Of a stretch of 64,000 nt of DNA, positions 51,600-60,425 are shown in pieces. Source of the stretch: Streptomyces sp. NBC_00582. Its GTDB lineage: Bacteria; Actinomycetota; Actinomycetes; Streptomycetales; Streptomycetaceae. The position numbers and the translations under genes were made by a program. Position 1 is the stretch's first letter. Each line of letters opens with the position of its first letter. Location of the stretch: the NCBI RefSeq assembly GCF_036345155.1, contig NZ_CP107772.1, positions 8,432,001 to 8,496,000 of the forward strand, written 5' to 3'. The notes under the pieces were generated by a model that did no database searches, was not told where the DNA came from, and saw only the letters and a program-made list of their open reading frames with translations.

Positions 51600-52529
51600 T
51601 TACGCGCCCAGCGTGAGCAGCAGCCGCTGCAGCGACCCGCCGAGACCCCAGCGCTCCGCGAGCCCCTCCAGTGTCGCGCCGTCCCTCGGGCCGTGGGGCA
51701 AAGAGATGTCCACGTCCGGCAGCGGCACGTCACCGGCGACCCGGACCACCTTCGGCGCCACCGCGACGTACGGCCGCGCCTCGTCCAGCCGCTTGCGCTG
51801 CGAGGGTGTGAGCTTCGCCCCCGGGTCGTCGACCGCCGCCATGATCCCGGCCAGGTCCCCGAACTCGGCCAGCAGCTTGGCCGCCGTCTTCTCCCCGATG
51901 CCCGGCACCCCCGGCAGTCCGTCGCTGGGGTCGCCGCGCAGCAGCGCCAGATCCGCGTACCCCCTTCCGTCGACTCCGTACTTCTCGCGCAGCCACGCCT
52001 CGTCGGTCGTCTGCAGCGTGCCCACCCCCTTGAGGGGGTACAGCACCCGCACCCCGCGCGCGTCGTCCACCAGCTGGTACAGGTCGCGGTCGCCGGTGAC
52101 GATGTCGACCGGGCCCGTCGCCCGCGCGGTGAACGTGCCGATCACGTCGTCCGCCTCGTAACCGGCGACGCCCACCCGGGCGATGCCGAGCGCGTCCAGC
52201 ACCGCCTCGATCACCGGCACCTGCGGCGAGAGCGTGTCCGGCACCTCCTCCTCGTCCGGGCCCGCCGGGCGTTCCTCGGCCACCCGGTGCGCCTTGTAGG
52301 AGGGGATCAGGTCGACCCGCCACTTCGGGCGCCAGTCGGCGTCCATACAGGCCACCAACTGCTCGGGCCGGTGGTCCTTGACCAGGCGGTCGATGAAGTC
52401 GAGCAGTCCGCGCACGGCGTTCACCGGCGTACCGTCCGGGGCCTTCACGGAGTCCGGGACGCCGAAGTAGGCGCGGAAGTAGAGCGAGGCGGTGTCGAGG
52501 AGCATCAGTCGTCCGGTCACGCCTCGCAT
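51600..52529 (-). CDS. 5'-3' exonuclease, FEN/PolA-N family
   Basis: Structure-specific 5' nuclease, 309 residues, with the acidic metal-binding residues in M-L-L-D-T-A-S, Y-E-A-D-D-V-I-G-T and V-T-G-D-R-D-L-Y-Q-L. The G-V-P-G-I-G-E-K-T-A helix-hairpin-helix binds DNA. Stand-alone relative of the DNA polymerase I N-domain, likely acting in Okazaki-fragment processing or repair. The start is uncertain: ATG 52529 or 52532, or GTG 52520 closer to the conserved sequence; none has a strong ribosome binding site. Confidence 0.9.
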   Translation of the reverse strand: MRGVTGRLMLLDTASLYFRAYFGVPDSVKAPDGTPVNAVRGLLDFIDRLVKDHRPEQLVACMDADWRPKWRVDLIPSYKAHRVAEERPAGPDEEEVPDTLSPQVPVIEAVLDALGIARVGVAGYEADDVIGTFTARATGPVDIVTGDRDLYQLVDDARGVRVLYPLKGVGTLQTTDEAWLREKYGVDGRGYADLALLRGDPSDGLPGVPGIGEKTAAKLLAEFGDLAGIMAAVDDPGAKLTPSQRKRLDEARPYVAVAPKVVRVAGDVPLPDVDISLPHGPRDGATLEGLAERWGLGGSLQRLLLTLGA

Positions 52530-52721
52530 CATGCCCCACGGGTGCCCCGGTGACCGGCGGGTATTCACTCCCGTGGCAGGTGTGAACATCTCCCGCACGG
52601 CCTGTGAACTGGGACACTCGCGCGTTTGGCCCACAGGGGCCAGGGCAGGCGCGGCCCCGGAGCGGCATCGGGTTGCACCAGCACACGCCGACGCCCTCCC
52701 GGCCTGTCCCCGAACGAGTAG

Positions 52722-53810
52722 GTGAGCGTGTCAGCGAGGCTTGAAGCCGAACATCTCTTCAAGGTGTTCGGCGGACGACAGAACCAGGCGAACGAGGCGG
52801 TCGAGCGGCTCCGTGCGGGAGCCTCACGGGAGGAACTGCGCGCCGACGGCACCACCGCCGCCGTCATCGACGCCTCCTTCCGCGTGGACCCTGGCCAGAT
52901 CTTCGTCGTCATGGGCCTGTCCGGCTCCGGCAAGTCCACCCTGCTGCGCATGCTCAACGGACTCCTCGAGCCCACCGCCGGACGCGTCCTGTTCGACGGC
53001 CGGGACCTCACCGCCCTCGGCGACCGCGACCTGCGCGAGGTCCGCGCACGCAAGATCAGCATGGTCTTCCAGCACTTCGCGCTCTTCCCGCACCGCAGCG
53101 TCCTCGACAACGCCGCCTACGGTCTCGCCGTCCAGGGCGTCCCCCGCGCCGAACGCGAGGAACGCGCCACCGAGGCCCTCCGGCTCTGCGGCCTGGCCGG
53201 CTGGGAGAAGTCCTGGCCGGACGAGCTGTCGGGCGGCATGCAGCAGCGGGTGGGCCTCGCCCGCGCCCTCGCCACCGACGCCGACCTGCTCCTCATGGAC
53301 GAGTCCTTCAGCGCGCTGGACCCGCTGATCCGCCGCGACATGCAGGACCAGCTCCTCACCCTCCAGCAGACCCTGAGGAAGACCATCGTCTTCATCACCC
53401 ACGACCTCAACGAGGCCATGCGCCTCGGCGACCGCGTCGCCGTCATGCGCGACGGCCGGATCGTGCAGACCGGCACCGCCGAGGACATCCTGCTGCGCCC
53501 CGGGAACGACTACGTGGCCTCCTTCATCCAGGACGTCGACCGTTCCCGGGTGCTCACCGCCTCCGCCGTCATGGAGCCCCCCGTCCGCGGCGACGAGGCC
53601 GACTGCGGCTGCGAGACCGCGACCCCCGACACCCCGTTCACCACCCTGTGCGCGCTCAGCGCCCGGCTGCCCCACCCCGTCGCCGTCCTCGACGGCGAGC
53701 GAGGGCTCGTGGGGGTCGTCCCCCGGCGTCGACTGGTCGGACTCCTCGGCGACACGGACGGCGAACCCGGGACGTGCGACCACCGGGAGAAGGTGACCGC
53801 CCATGCCTAG
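52722..53810 (+). CDS. Glycine betaine ABC transporter ATP-binding protein
   Basis: Cytosolic ATPase of an OpuA/ProU-type compatible-solute importer, 362 residues. Walker A is G-L-S-G-S-G-K-S-T, Q-loop F-Q-H-F-A-L-F-P-H, signature L-S-G-G-M-Q-Q-R and Walker B L-L-L-M-D-E-S-F-S-A-L-D, where the Ser is characteristic of ProV/OpuAA. The C-terminal ~90 residues form only part of a CBS pair. GTG 52722 or 52728 are both possible. It overlaps the permease gene by 8 bases. Confidence 0.93.
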   Translation: MSVSARLEAEHLFKVFGGRQNQANEAVERLRAGASREELRADGTTAAVIDASFRVDPGQIFVVMGLSGSGKSTLLRMLNGLLEPTAGRVLFDGRDLTALGDRDLREVRARKISMVFQHFALFPHRSVLDNAAYGLAVQGVPRAEREERATEALRLCGLAGWEKSWPDELSGGMQQRVGLARALATDADLLLMDESFSALDPLIRRDMQDQLLTLQQTLRKTIVFITHDLNEAMRLGDRVAVMRDGRIVQTGTAEDILLRPGNDYVASFIQDVDRSRVLTASAVMEPPVRGDEADCGCETATPDTPFTTLCALSARLPHPVAVLDGERGLVGVVPRRRLVGLLGDTDGEPGTCDHREKVTAHA

Positions 53811-55617
53811 GCTGCGCCTCGGCGACCGGGTCGACTCCGGCGTCGACTGGCTCGTCACCCATCTCTCCTGGCTCTTCGACGCGGTCAAGACGGTCGTCGA
53901 AGGCATGTACGACGGCATCGACGCCGTGCTCACCGCCCCCGAGCCGCTGCTGCTCGCCGGCATCCTCGCCGTGCTCGCCTGGTGGCTGCGCGGCCTGGTC
54001 GCGGGTGTCCTCGCGTTCGGCGGGTTCGCGCTCATCGACTCCCTCGCCCTGTGGGAAGAGGCGATGTCGACGCTGTCCCTGGTGCTCGTGGCGACCGTCG
54101 TCGCCCTGGTGATCTCGATCCCGCTGGGCATCTGGGCGGCCCGCTCCAAGGCGGTCGCCGCGGCCCTGCGCCCCGTGCTGGACCTGCTCCAGACCATGCC
54201 GTCGATGGTCCTGCTGATCCCCGCGATCCTGTTTTTTGGCATGGGCGTCCCGGCCGGCGTCGTCGCCACCCTGATCTTCGCGCTCGCGCCCGGTGTCCGC
54301 ATGACCGAACTGGGCATCCGCCAGGTCGACGCCGAACTCGTCGAGGCGGCCGAGGCGTTCGGCACGACACCCCGCGACACCCTGTTCCGGGTCCAGCTTC
54401 CGCTCGCCCTGCCGACCATCATGGCGGGCGTCAACCAGGTCATCATGCTCGGCCTGTCCATGGTCGTCATCGCGGGCATGGTCGGCACCGGCGGCCTCGG
54501 CGGCGCCGTCAACGAGGCCATCGGGCAGCTCGACATCGGCCTCGGCTTCGAGGCGGGCCTCGGGATCGTCGTCCTCGCCATCTACCTGGACCGGATGACC
54601 GGCGCCCTCGGCACCCGGATCTCCCCGCTGGGCCGCCGTGCCGCCGCCCGGGCCCGGACGCGGGTGTGGGCGCACCGCCCGCGGCCCGCCGTCGCCCTCT
54701 CCGGTGTGGCCGTCCTCGCCCTGGTGGCGGGCGGACTGGGCGTCCTCGGCCCGTCCTCCGGCAGCGCCGCGGCCTCCGCCACGAACGTCGGCAAGGGCCG
54801 TGAGATCGGCATCGGGTACATCCCCTGGGACGAGGGCATCGCCTCCACCTACCTCTGGAAGGAGCTCCTGGAGGAGCGCGGCTTCGAGGTGAAGACCACC
54901 CAGTACGCCGCCGGCCCCCTCTACACCGGCCTCGCCACCGGACAGATCGACTTCCAGACCGACTCCTGGCTGCCCACCACCCACGCCGAGTACTGGAAGA
55001 AGTACGGCGACCGTCTCGACGACCTCGGCCGGTGGTACGGCCCCACCTCCCTGGAGCTCTCCGTCCCCTCGTACGTGAAGGACGTGAACTCCCTCGCCGA
55101 TCTGCGCGACCACGCCTCCGAGTTCGGCGGGAGGATCACCGGCATCGAGCCCAGCGCCGGGATGATGGGCCTGCTCAAGGACAAGGTCCTCGAGCGGTAC
55201 GGCCTCGACGGCGACTACCGGGTCGTCGACGGCTCCACGCCCGCGATGCTCGCCGAGCTCAAGCGCGCGTACGCCAGGAAGCAGCCCGTCGTCGTCACGC
55301 TCTGGTCGCCGCACTGGGCCTACAGCACGTACGACCTCAAGAAGCTGAAGGACCCCGAGGGCGCCTGGGGCGAGGGCGACGGCGTCCACACCCTCGCCCG
55401 GCAGGGCTTCACCGACGACGAGCCCGAGGTCGGCGCCTGGCTGAAGGACTTCCGGATGACGGAGGACCAGCTCACCGGCCTGGAGGCCCGGATCCAGAAG
55501 GCCGGCAAGGGCAAGGAGCAGGACGCGGTCCGCACCTGGCTGAAGGACCACCCCGGTCTCGTCGACCGATGGGTGCCGGTGGCCGGAGCCGGCCACACGG
55601 GCCGGGCGGCCGGGTGA
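53803..55617 (+). CDS. Glycine betaine permease fused to its substrate-binding domain (OpuAB-OpuAC)
   Basis: 604-residue fusion. Residues about 30-275 are a BinPDT-type permease with helices and the E-A-F-G-T-T-P-R EAA-loop for ATPase contact. A linker and one further helix (about 300-320) anchor the extracellular binding domain (about 330-590), whose I-G-Y-I-P-W-D-E and several Trp residues fit the aromatic cage for quaternary amines. Together with the upstream ATPase it makes a complete osmoprotectant importer. ATG 53803 lies inside the preceding gene. Confidence 0.92.
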   Translation: MPRLRLGDRVDSGVDWLVTHLSWLFDAVKTVVEGMYDGIDAVLTAPEPLLLAGILAVLAWWLRGLVAGVLAFGGFALIDSLALWEEAMSTLSLVLVATVVALVISIPLGIWAARSKAVAAALRPVLDLLQTMPSMVLLIPAILFFGMGVPAGVVATLIFALAPGVRMTELGIRQVDAELVEAAEAFGTTPRDTLFRVQLPLALPTIMAGVNQVIMLGLSMVVIAGMVGTGGLGGAVNEAIGQLDIGLGFEAGLGIVVLAIYLDRMTGALGTRISPLGRRAAARARTRVWAHRPRPAVALSGVAVLALVAGGLGVLGPSSGSAAASATNVGKGREIGIGYIPWDEGIASTYLWKELLEERGFEVKTTQYAAGPLYTGLATGQIDFQTDSWLPTTHAEYWKKYGDRLDDLGRWYGPTSLELSVPSYVKDVNSLADLRDHASEFGGRITGIEPSAGMMGLLKDKVLERYGLDGDYRVVDGSTPAMLAELKRAYARKQPVVVTLWSPHWAYSTYDLKKLKDPEGAWGEGDGVHTLARQGFTDDEPEVGAWLKDFRMTEDQLTGLEARIQKAGKGKEQDAVRTWLKDHPGLVDRWVPVAGAGHTGRAAG

Positions 55618-56022
55618 CCTGACAGCCCCGTCACCGCCCGGAGGGGCGGGTACCGCCGTACGACGCGACGCGTGCGGGGGGCCCGCCCCTCGGCCATGTC
55701 CGCAGATGAGACGTCCCTCATCACGGCAAGGATCCGGCCAACCACGCAGAGCCACCCCCGGGCCTGGGGTGATGGGCTTGCGAAGCCCGGGACGAGCGGG
55801 AACACTCACGGCCGTTCGCGCATTGAACCGGAAAAGCACAGGGCGAGTGAGCGCCCGGCGACCAGGGCGGCCCGTTCCACTGGCGCGATCTGTGGGGTGG
55901 TGTGTCACCTGGTGTGTCCTCGATGTGACGGGCACATGAAACGGTTTGCCGAACATGCGTAGGGTGCAGAGAACTCTTCAGAACCCCGACGGTCTCGACG
56001 AGCGAAGGAGGGAGCCGAAGCG
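55618..56022. other. 405-bp intergenic region after the betaine transporter
   Basis: No supported gene. GAGGGGCGGG (55641-55650) can pair with CCCGCCCCTC (55682-55691) as a possible terminator. TAGGGT at 55970-55975 is a likely -10 for the downstream XRE-cupin gene. Confidence 0.5.
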
Positions 56023-56589
56023 ATGGGCGACCACAAAGAACAGCCCCTGCGGGTCGGCGCGGCCGTACGGCGGCGACGCCGCTCCCTGGATCTCACGCTC
56101 GCCGTCGTGGCCGAGCGCAGCGGCCTGTCGGTCCCGTTCCTGAGCCAGATCGAGAACGACCGGGCCCGGCCCTCCACCGGCTCCCTGGAGAAGCTCGCCG
56201 ACGCCCTGCGCACCACGGCCGTCGAACTCCTCGCCGCCGCCGACCCGGCCTGCAGCGTGGACGTCGTCCGCGCCGAGACCGAGACCCCGGGCCCCGAACC
56301 GCGCTCCCGCTCCCTGGTGCGCGGACACCACCAGATGCACGCCACCGAGTTCACCGGCGACCATGAGGCCGGCCGTGAATTCCAGTACCGCAACGACCAG
56401 TTGATGTACATCGCCGACGGTGCCGTGGAGATCGAGGCGGAGGGCCGCGCCTACCGCCTGGGCCGCGGCGACACCCTCTATCTGACCGGCGGGGTCCGCC
56501 ACCGCTGGCGGGCGACCGTCCCGGACACCCGGGTGGTCGTGGTGGCCGTGGCGGAGCACATCGAGGCCGTGCGGAACCGGAAGCGGTAG
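56023..56589 (+). CDS. XRE-family regulator with C-terminal cupin domain
   Basis: 188 residues: an N-terminal HTH (about 10-65, L-T-L-A-V-V-A-E-R-S-G-L-S-V-P-F-L-S-Q-I-E) and a cupin barrel (about 110-180) that presumably senses a small ligand. ATG 56023 follows GGAGGGAG. Its stop TAG shares its G with the GTG of the next gene (TAGTG), so the two are co-translated, linking it to the cobalamin-binding-like protein. Confidence 0.88.
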   Translation: MGDHKEQPLRVGAAVRRRRRSLDLTLAVVAERSGLSVPFLSQIENDRARPSTGSLEKLADALRTTAVELLAAADPACSVDVVRAETETPGPEPRSRSLVRGHHQMHATEFTGDHEAGREFQYRNDQLMYIADGAVEIEAEGRAYRLGRGDTLYLTGGVRHRWRATVPDTRVVVVAVAEHIEAVRNRKR

Positions 56590-57308
56590 TGCGCGTCGTC
56601 TCCCTGGTGCCGTCCCTCACGGAGGCGGTGGCCGTCTCCGTGCCCGGCGCGCTGGTCGGCGCCACCGACTGGTGCAGCCATCCGGCCGACCTCGACGTCA
56701 CCCGGATCGGCGGCACCAAGAACCCCGTCGTCGCCCGCGTCGTCGCTCTCGCGCCCGACCTGGTGATCGCCAACGAGGAGGAGAACCGCGAGCCGGACCT
56801 CTCCGCCCTGCGCGCGGCGGGCGTCGAGGTGCTGCTCACTCATGTGCGGGACGTCCCTGAGGCCTTCCGGGAACTGGCCCGGGTGCTCACGGCGTGCGGG
56901 GCGCGGTCCCGGCCGCGCTGGCTGGACGAGGCGGAGGAGGAGTGGGCCGCCCTGAAGGAGCCGCAGACCCGCCTCACGGCCGTCGTACCGATCTGGCGCC
57001 GCCCGTGGATGGTGCTCGGCCGCGACACCTTCGCCGGGGACGTGCTGGCCCGCCTCGGCGTCGACCACCTCCACACGGACCACGAGGACCGCTACCCGAG
57101 GGTCGCCCTGGAGGACCTCCGGGCGGCCGCCCCCGACGTCGTGGTCCTCCCCGACGAGCCCTACCGCTTCACCCCCGACGACGGCCCCGAGGCCTTCCCC
57201 GGCCTGCCCTGCGCGCTCGTCAGCGGACGCCATCTGACCTGGTACGGCCCCTCGCTCGCGAAGGCTCCGCGGGCCCTGGGCGAGGCCCTGCGAGCAGCGC
57301 TCCACTGA
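56589..57308 (+). CDS. Cobalamin/metal-chelate-binding protein of the helical-backbone (BtuF-like) fold, no signal peptide
   Basis: 239 residues beginning M-R-V-V-S-L-V-P-S-L-T-E, the start of the TroA/BtuF helical-backbone fold, with G-A-T-D-W-C-S-H-P near residue 25-33. Unlike transport receptors it has no signal peptide or lipobox, so it should stay in the cytosol. GTG 56589 overlaps the previous stop. Its last 89 bases overlap the convergent TDT transporter gene. The ligand is not certain. Confidence 0.75.
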   Translation: MRVVSLVPSLTEAVAVSVPGALVGATDWCSHPADLDVTRIGGTKNPVVARVVALAPDLVIANEEENREPDLSALRAAGVEVLLTHVRDVPEAFRELARVLTACGARSRPRWLDEAEEEWAALKEPQTRLTAVVPIWRRPWMVLGRDTFAGDVLARLGVDHLHTDHEDRYPRVALEDLRAAAPDVVVLPDEPYRFTPDDGPEAFPGLPCALVSGRHLTWYGPSLAKAPRALGEALRAALH

Positions 57309-58389
57309 GCAGCCCGCGGCCGGTGCGCACGGCGACGACACCCCAGGCGCCCACGAGGACGACGTACAACGCGACGGCGAGCACGTCGTAGACGAGAAGC
57401 CCGGTGTGCCGCGCCAGGACCGCGGCCCCGGTGACACAGGTCCCGACCGGGAAGGTGAACGCCCACCACGTCATCGTGAACCCCATCCCCTCCCGACGGG
57501 CCCGCGCCACCTGTGCGCCCGCGAGGCCCAGCCACAGCAGCGCGAACCCCATGACCGGCACCCCGTACAGCACGGCGAACACCGCGTAGGCACGGGCCTC
57601 CGGCCCCGGTACGACGCCCGGCGCGGCCTCCGCGAACCGGCCGACGGCGGTGGTGGACTGGCCGAGCGGGCCGAGGACCAGGAACAGGGTCGGGGTGAGC
57701 GCGAGCGGCAGCGGACCGCCGGTGAGCAGCCGCCCGAACACCACCGGCAGCAGGGCGAGCGTGGCGAGCAGACTCAGCCCGAACAGCGCCAGACACGCCA
57801 GCAGCAGGGTCTTTCGGGCCTGACCGGGCGGCAGGAACGGCACGAGCGCCGGCCCCGACGCGGCCGCCACCATGGGCGCGACGAGCGGCAGCAGCCATAC
57901 GGGCGTGGGCCGCGCCCCGTGCGGGTGTACGGCCATGACGTACGGCACGGCGACGGCCGCCGCCAGCGCCACGACCGTACCGGCGCCGAACAGCACGGCG
58001 TCGAGGGCGACCGCGGGCCCGGTGCCGATCCAGTCCCGCCCGACCGCGAGGGCACCCCCGTCGACGGCGAGCAGGGCCATCGCCAGACAGCCGTGGAAGG
58101 GAGCCGTCGCCGGGTCGAGGAGGTCGGCGCGGGCCCGGTCGCGGTGGTGGCGCCAGTGCAGGGCACGGGCGGCGAGGAGGGCGAGCAGCAGGGCGAGGGA
58201 GAGGGCCCACAGGGCGGTGCAGGCCGGGCGCAGCCCCGGGGGCCGCACGGGCAGGGCGGCTCCCGCCGTGCCGACGATCGCCGTGCCCATCACCGTGGCG
58301 TACCAGTTCGGTCCGAGGTGGCGGACGGACGGGCGCGCGGACCGGGGAGTGACGGGCGGGGGAGGGGCGACGGTGACCATGGCCTCCAC
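57220..58389 (-). CDS. TDT-family transporter (tellurite resistance/C4-dicarboxylate/malate type)
   Basis: Integral membrane protein, 389 residues, with about ten helices. The first contains the family motif L-G-P-N-W-Y-A-T-V-M-G-T-A-I-V; M-T-W-W-A-F-T-F-P-V-G is the conserved helix near the C-terminus. Characterised relatives move malate, sulfite or tellurite-related anions. GTG 58389 is used because the GGAGG before ATG 58380 is only 2 bases away. Divergent from a LysR-type gene that probably regulates it. The C-terminal ~30 residues are basic and overlap the preceding gene. Confidence 0.85.
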   Translation of the reverse strand: MEAMVTVAPPPPVTPRSARPSVRHLGPNWYATVMGTAIVGTAGAALPVRPPGLRPACTALWALSLALLLALLAARALHWRHHRDRARADLLDPATAPFHGCLAMALLAVDGGALAVGRDWIGTGPAVALDAVLFGAGTVVALAAAVAVPYVMAVHPHGARPTPVWLLPLVAPMVAAASGPALVPFLPPGQARKTLLLACLALFGLSLLATLALLPVVFGRLLTGGPLPLALTPTLFLVLGPLGQSTTAVGRFAEAAPGVVPGPEARAYAVFAVLYGVPVMGFALLWLGLAGAQVARARREGMGFTMTWWAFTFPVGTCVTGAAVLARHTGLLVYDVLAVALYVVLVGAWGVVAVRTGRGLLSGALLAGPRPGPAEPSRARGRTRSDGVR

Positions 58390-58437
58390 GGTCGTGCCCG
58401 CCCGACGCGCGGACCAGGGACGACCACGCTATGGGGG

Positions 58438-58454
58438 CATAAACTCGGCTTATG
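58438..58454. promoter_or_regulatory. LysR-type T-N11-A operator overlapping the lysR start
   Basis: CATAA (58438-58442) and TTATG (58450-58454) are inverted halves 7 bp apart, fitting the T-N11-A rule. The site covers TAAACT (58440-58445), a -10 that ends 6 bases before the ATG at 58452. Confidence 0.5.
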
Positions 58455-59351
58455 AGCAACGGTTCCCTCGCGCATCGCGTCCCGGATCTCGGGGCGCTGG
58501 AGCTGCTGCTGGCCGTGGCCCGGCTGGGCAGTCTGGGGGCGGCCGCGCGCGAGCTGGGCATCACCCAGCCCGCCGCCAGCAGCCGGATCCGTTCCATGGA
58601 GCGGCAGCTCGGGGTGGCGCTGGTGGACCGTTCGCCGCGCGGGTCCCGGCTCACCGACGCCGGGGCGCTGGTGACGGACTGGGCGCGGCGGATCGTGGAG
58701 GCGGCGCAGGCCTTCGACGCGGGGGCGCAGGCGCTGCGGGACCGGCGGGACTCACGGCTGCGGGTGGCGGCGAGCATGACCATCGCGGAGTACCTGCTGC
58801 CGGGGTGGCTGGTCGCGCTCCGCGAGGGGCGGCCCGACACGGCGGTGTCGCTGCACGCCGGGAACTCGGCGGCCGTGGCGCAACGGCTGCTGTCCGGTGA
58901 GGCGGACCTCGGATTCGTGGAAGGGCTCACGGTCCCCTCCGGTCTCGACTCCGCCGTCATCGCCCACGACCGGCTGATCGTCGTGGTCGCACCCGGCCAC
59001 GCCTGGGCCCGGCGCCGGCGGGGGCTGGCCGCCGCCGAGCTGGCCGCCACGCCGCTGATCCTCCGCGAGAAGGGCTCCGGCACCCGTCAGGTCCTGGACA
59101 CCGCCCTCGGCGGACTGGCCCGCCCCCTCATCGAGCTCTCCTCCACGACGGCCGTGAAGGCGGCGGCGGTGAGCGGCGCGGGTCCCGCGGTGCTGAGCGA
59201 GCTGGCGGTGGGCGAGGAACTGTCCCTGCGGCGCCTGGTGGGCGTCCCGGTGGAAGGGCTGACGCTGGCCCGCGAGCTGAGAGCCGTGTGGCCGACAGGA
59301 CACCGCCCCACGGGCCCGGCGAGGGACCTCCTCTCCCTGACCCGACACTGA
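58452..59351 (+). CDS. LysR-family transcriptional regulator
   Basis: 299 residues. The winged HTH is at about 10-70 (L-G-A-A-A-R-E-L-G-I-T-Q-P-A-A-S-S-R-I) and the co-inducer domain at about 95-290 resembles the CysB/CbbR/YeiE type. ATG 58452 is itself part of the candidate operator and has no ribosome binding site, so it is probably leaderless and autoregulated. The divergent TDT transporter gene is the likely target. Confidence 0.87.
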   Translation: MSNGSLAHRVPDLGALELLLAVARLGSLGAAARELGITQPAASSRIRSMERQLGVALVDRSPRGSRLTDAGALVTDWARRIVEAAQAFDAGAQALRDRRDSRLRVAASMTIAEYLLPGWLVALREGRPDTAVSLHAGNSAAVAQRLLSGEADLGFVEGLTVPSGLDSAVIAHDRLIVVVAPGHAWARRRRGLAAAELAATPLILREKGSGTRQVLDTALGGLARPLIELSSTTAVKAAAVSGAGPAVLSELAVGEELSLRRLVGVPVEGLTLARELRAVWPTGHRPTGPARDLLSLTRH

Positions 59352-59462
59352 CCCACCCAGGAGGCTCCGCCTCGGTCGGGAGAACGGCGGGCCGACTGCG
59401 GTTGGGGGGACGAGGGTGAAAAGCGTTGGCGGTCGGCGGTGCGTGGTCGTCACCATGTCGCC

Positions 59463-60425
59463 ATGGCCACCCCCGCCCCACCCGCCGAGGGCACCCGTAC
59501 CCCCTGGGAAGCCCTGCCCGAGGCCGTCCGCACGGCCGTCGCCGACGTCCTCGGCGCCCCCGTCACCCACGCCGCCACCCAGCCCGGCGGCTTCTCCCCG
59601 GGCGTCGCCGCCCGCCTGCGCACGGCCACCGGCGGCCGCGCCTTCGTGAAGGCGGTCAGCGCCCGCACCAACCCCGACAGCCCCGGCCTCCACCGCGCCG
59701 AGGCCCGCACCGCCGCCGCCCTGCCACCCACGGTCCCCGCCCCCCGCCTCCTCGGCACCTACGACGACGGCACCTGGGTCGCCCTGGTCTTCGAGGAGGT
59801 CGCCGGCCGCCAGCCCCATGTCCCCTGGCGCGCAACGGAGTTGCGCCGTGTGCTCGACGCGGTGGCCGACCTGGGCCGTGCCCTCACCCCGTCGCCCCTG
59901 CCGGCCCCGCCCGCCGCCGAGTCGCTCACCGCGTCCTTCGCCGGCTGGGAGCGGCTGACCGCACCGGCGGCCGGCCCGCTCCGCGCCCGCCTCGACCCCT
60001 GGACCCGCGACCGGCTCCCCGCTCTCGCCGCGCTCGCCGCGGACTGGCCGCGGGCCACCGCCGGGGACACCCTCGCCCACGGCGACCTGCGCGCCGACAA
60101 CATCCTGCTCACCACCGACGACCGCGTCGTCTTCGTCGACTGGCCGCACGTCGTCCGCGCCGCGCCCTGGTTCGACCTGCTGGTCATGCTGCCCTGTGTG
60201 CGGGCCCAGGGCGGACCCGACCCCGAGGAGCTGTTCACCGCGCACCCCTGCGGGCGGGACGCGGACCCCGACGGGGTGACCGTGGCCCTGGCCGCGCTGG
60301 CCGGCTACTTCGTCGAGGCCTCGCTGCGCCCCTCCCCGCCCGGTCTGCCCACCCTGCGCGCCTTCCAGCGGGCCCAGGGGGAGACGGCCCTCACCTGGCT
60401 CAGGGGGCGGTGGAAGCGGTCGTAG
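59463..60425 (+). CDS. Aminoglycoside phosphotransferase-like kinase (APH family)
   Basis: 320 residues with a protein-kinase-like fold. F-V-K-A-V is the ATP-binding lysine strand, H-G-D-L-R-A-D-N-I-L is the catalytic Brenner motif (His about 206) and V-F-V-D-W-P the metal-binding segment. APH-family members phosphorylate small molecules such as choline, homoserine, fructosamines or antibiotics; nothing here identifies the substrate. ATG 59463 lacks a clear ribosome binding site. Convergent, with a 26-base overlap, to the next gene. Confidence 0.82.
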   Translation: MATPAPPAEGTRTPWEALPEAVRTAVADVLGAPVTHAATQPGGFSPGVAARLRTATGGRAFVKAVSARTNPDSPGLHRAEARTAAALPPTVPAPRLLGTYDDGTWVALVFEEVAGRQPHVPWRATELRRVLDAVADLGRALTPSPLPAPPAAESLTASFAGWERLTAPAAGPLRARLDPWTRDRLPALAALAADWPRATAGDTLAHGDLRADNILLTTDDRVVFVDWPHVVRAAPWFDLLVMLPCVRAQGGPDPEELFTAHPCGRDADPDGVTVALAALAGYFVEASLRPSPPGLPTLRAFQRAQGETALTWLRGRWKRS

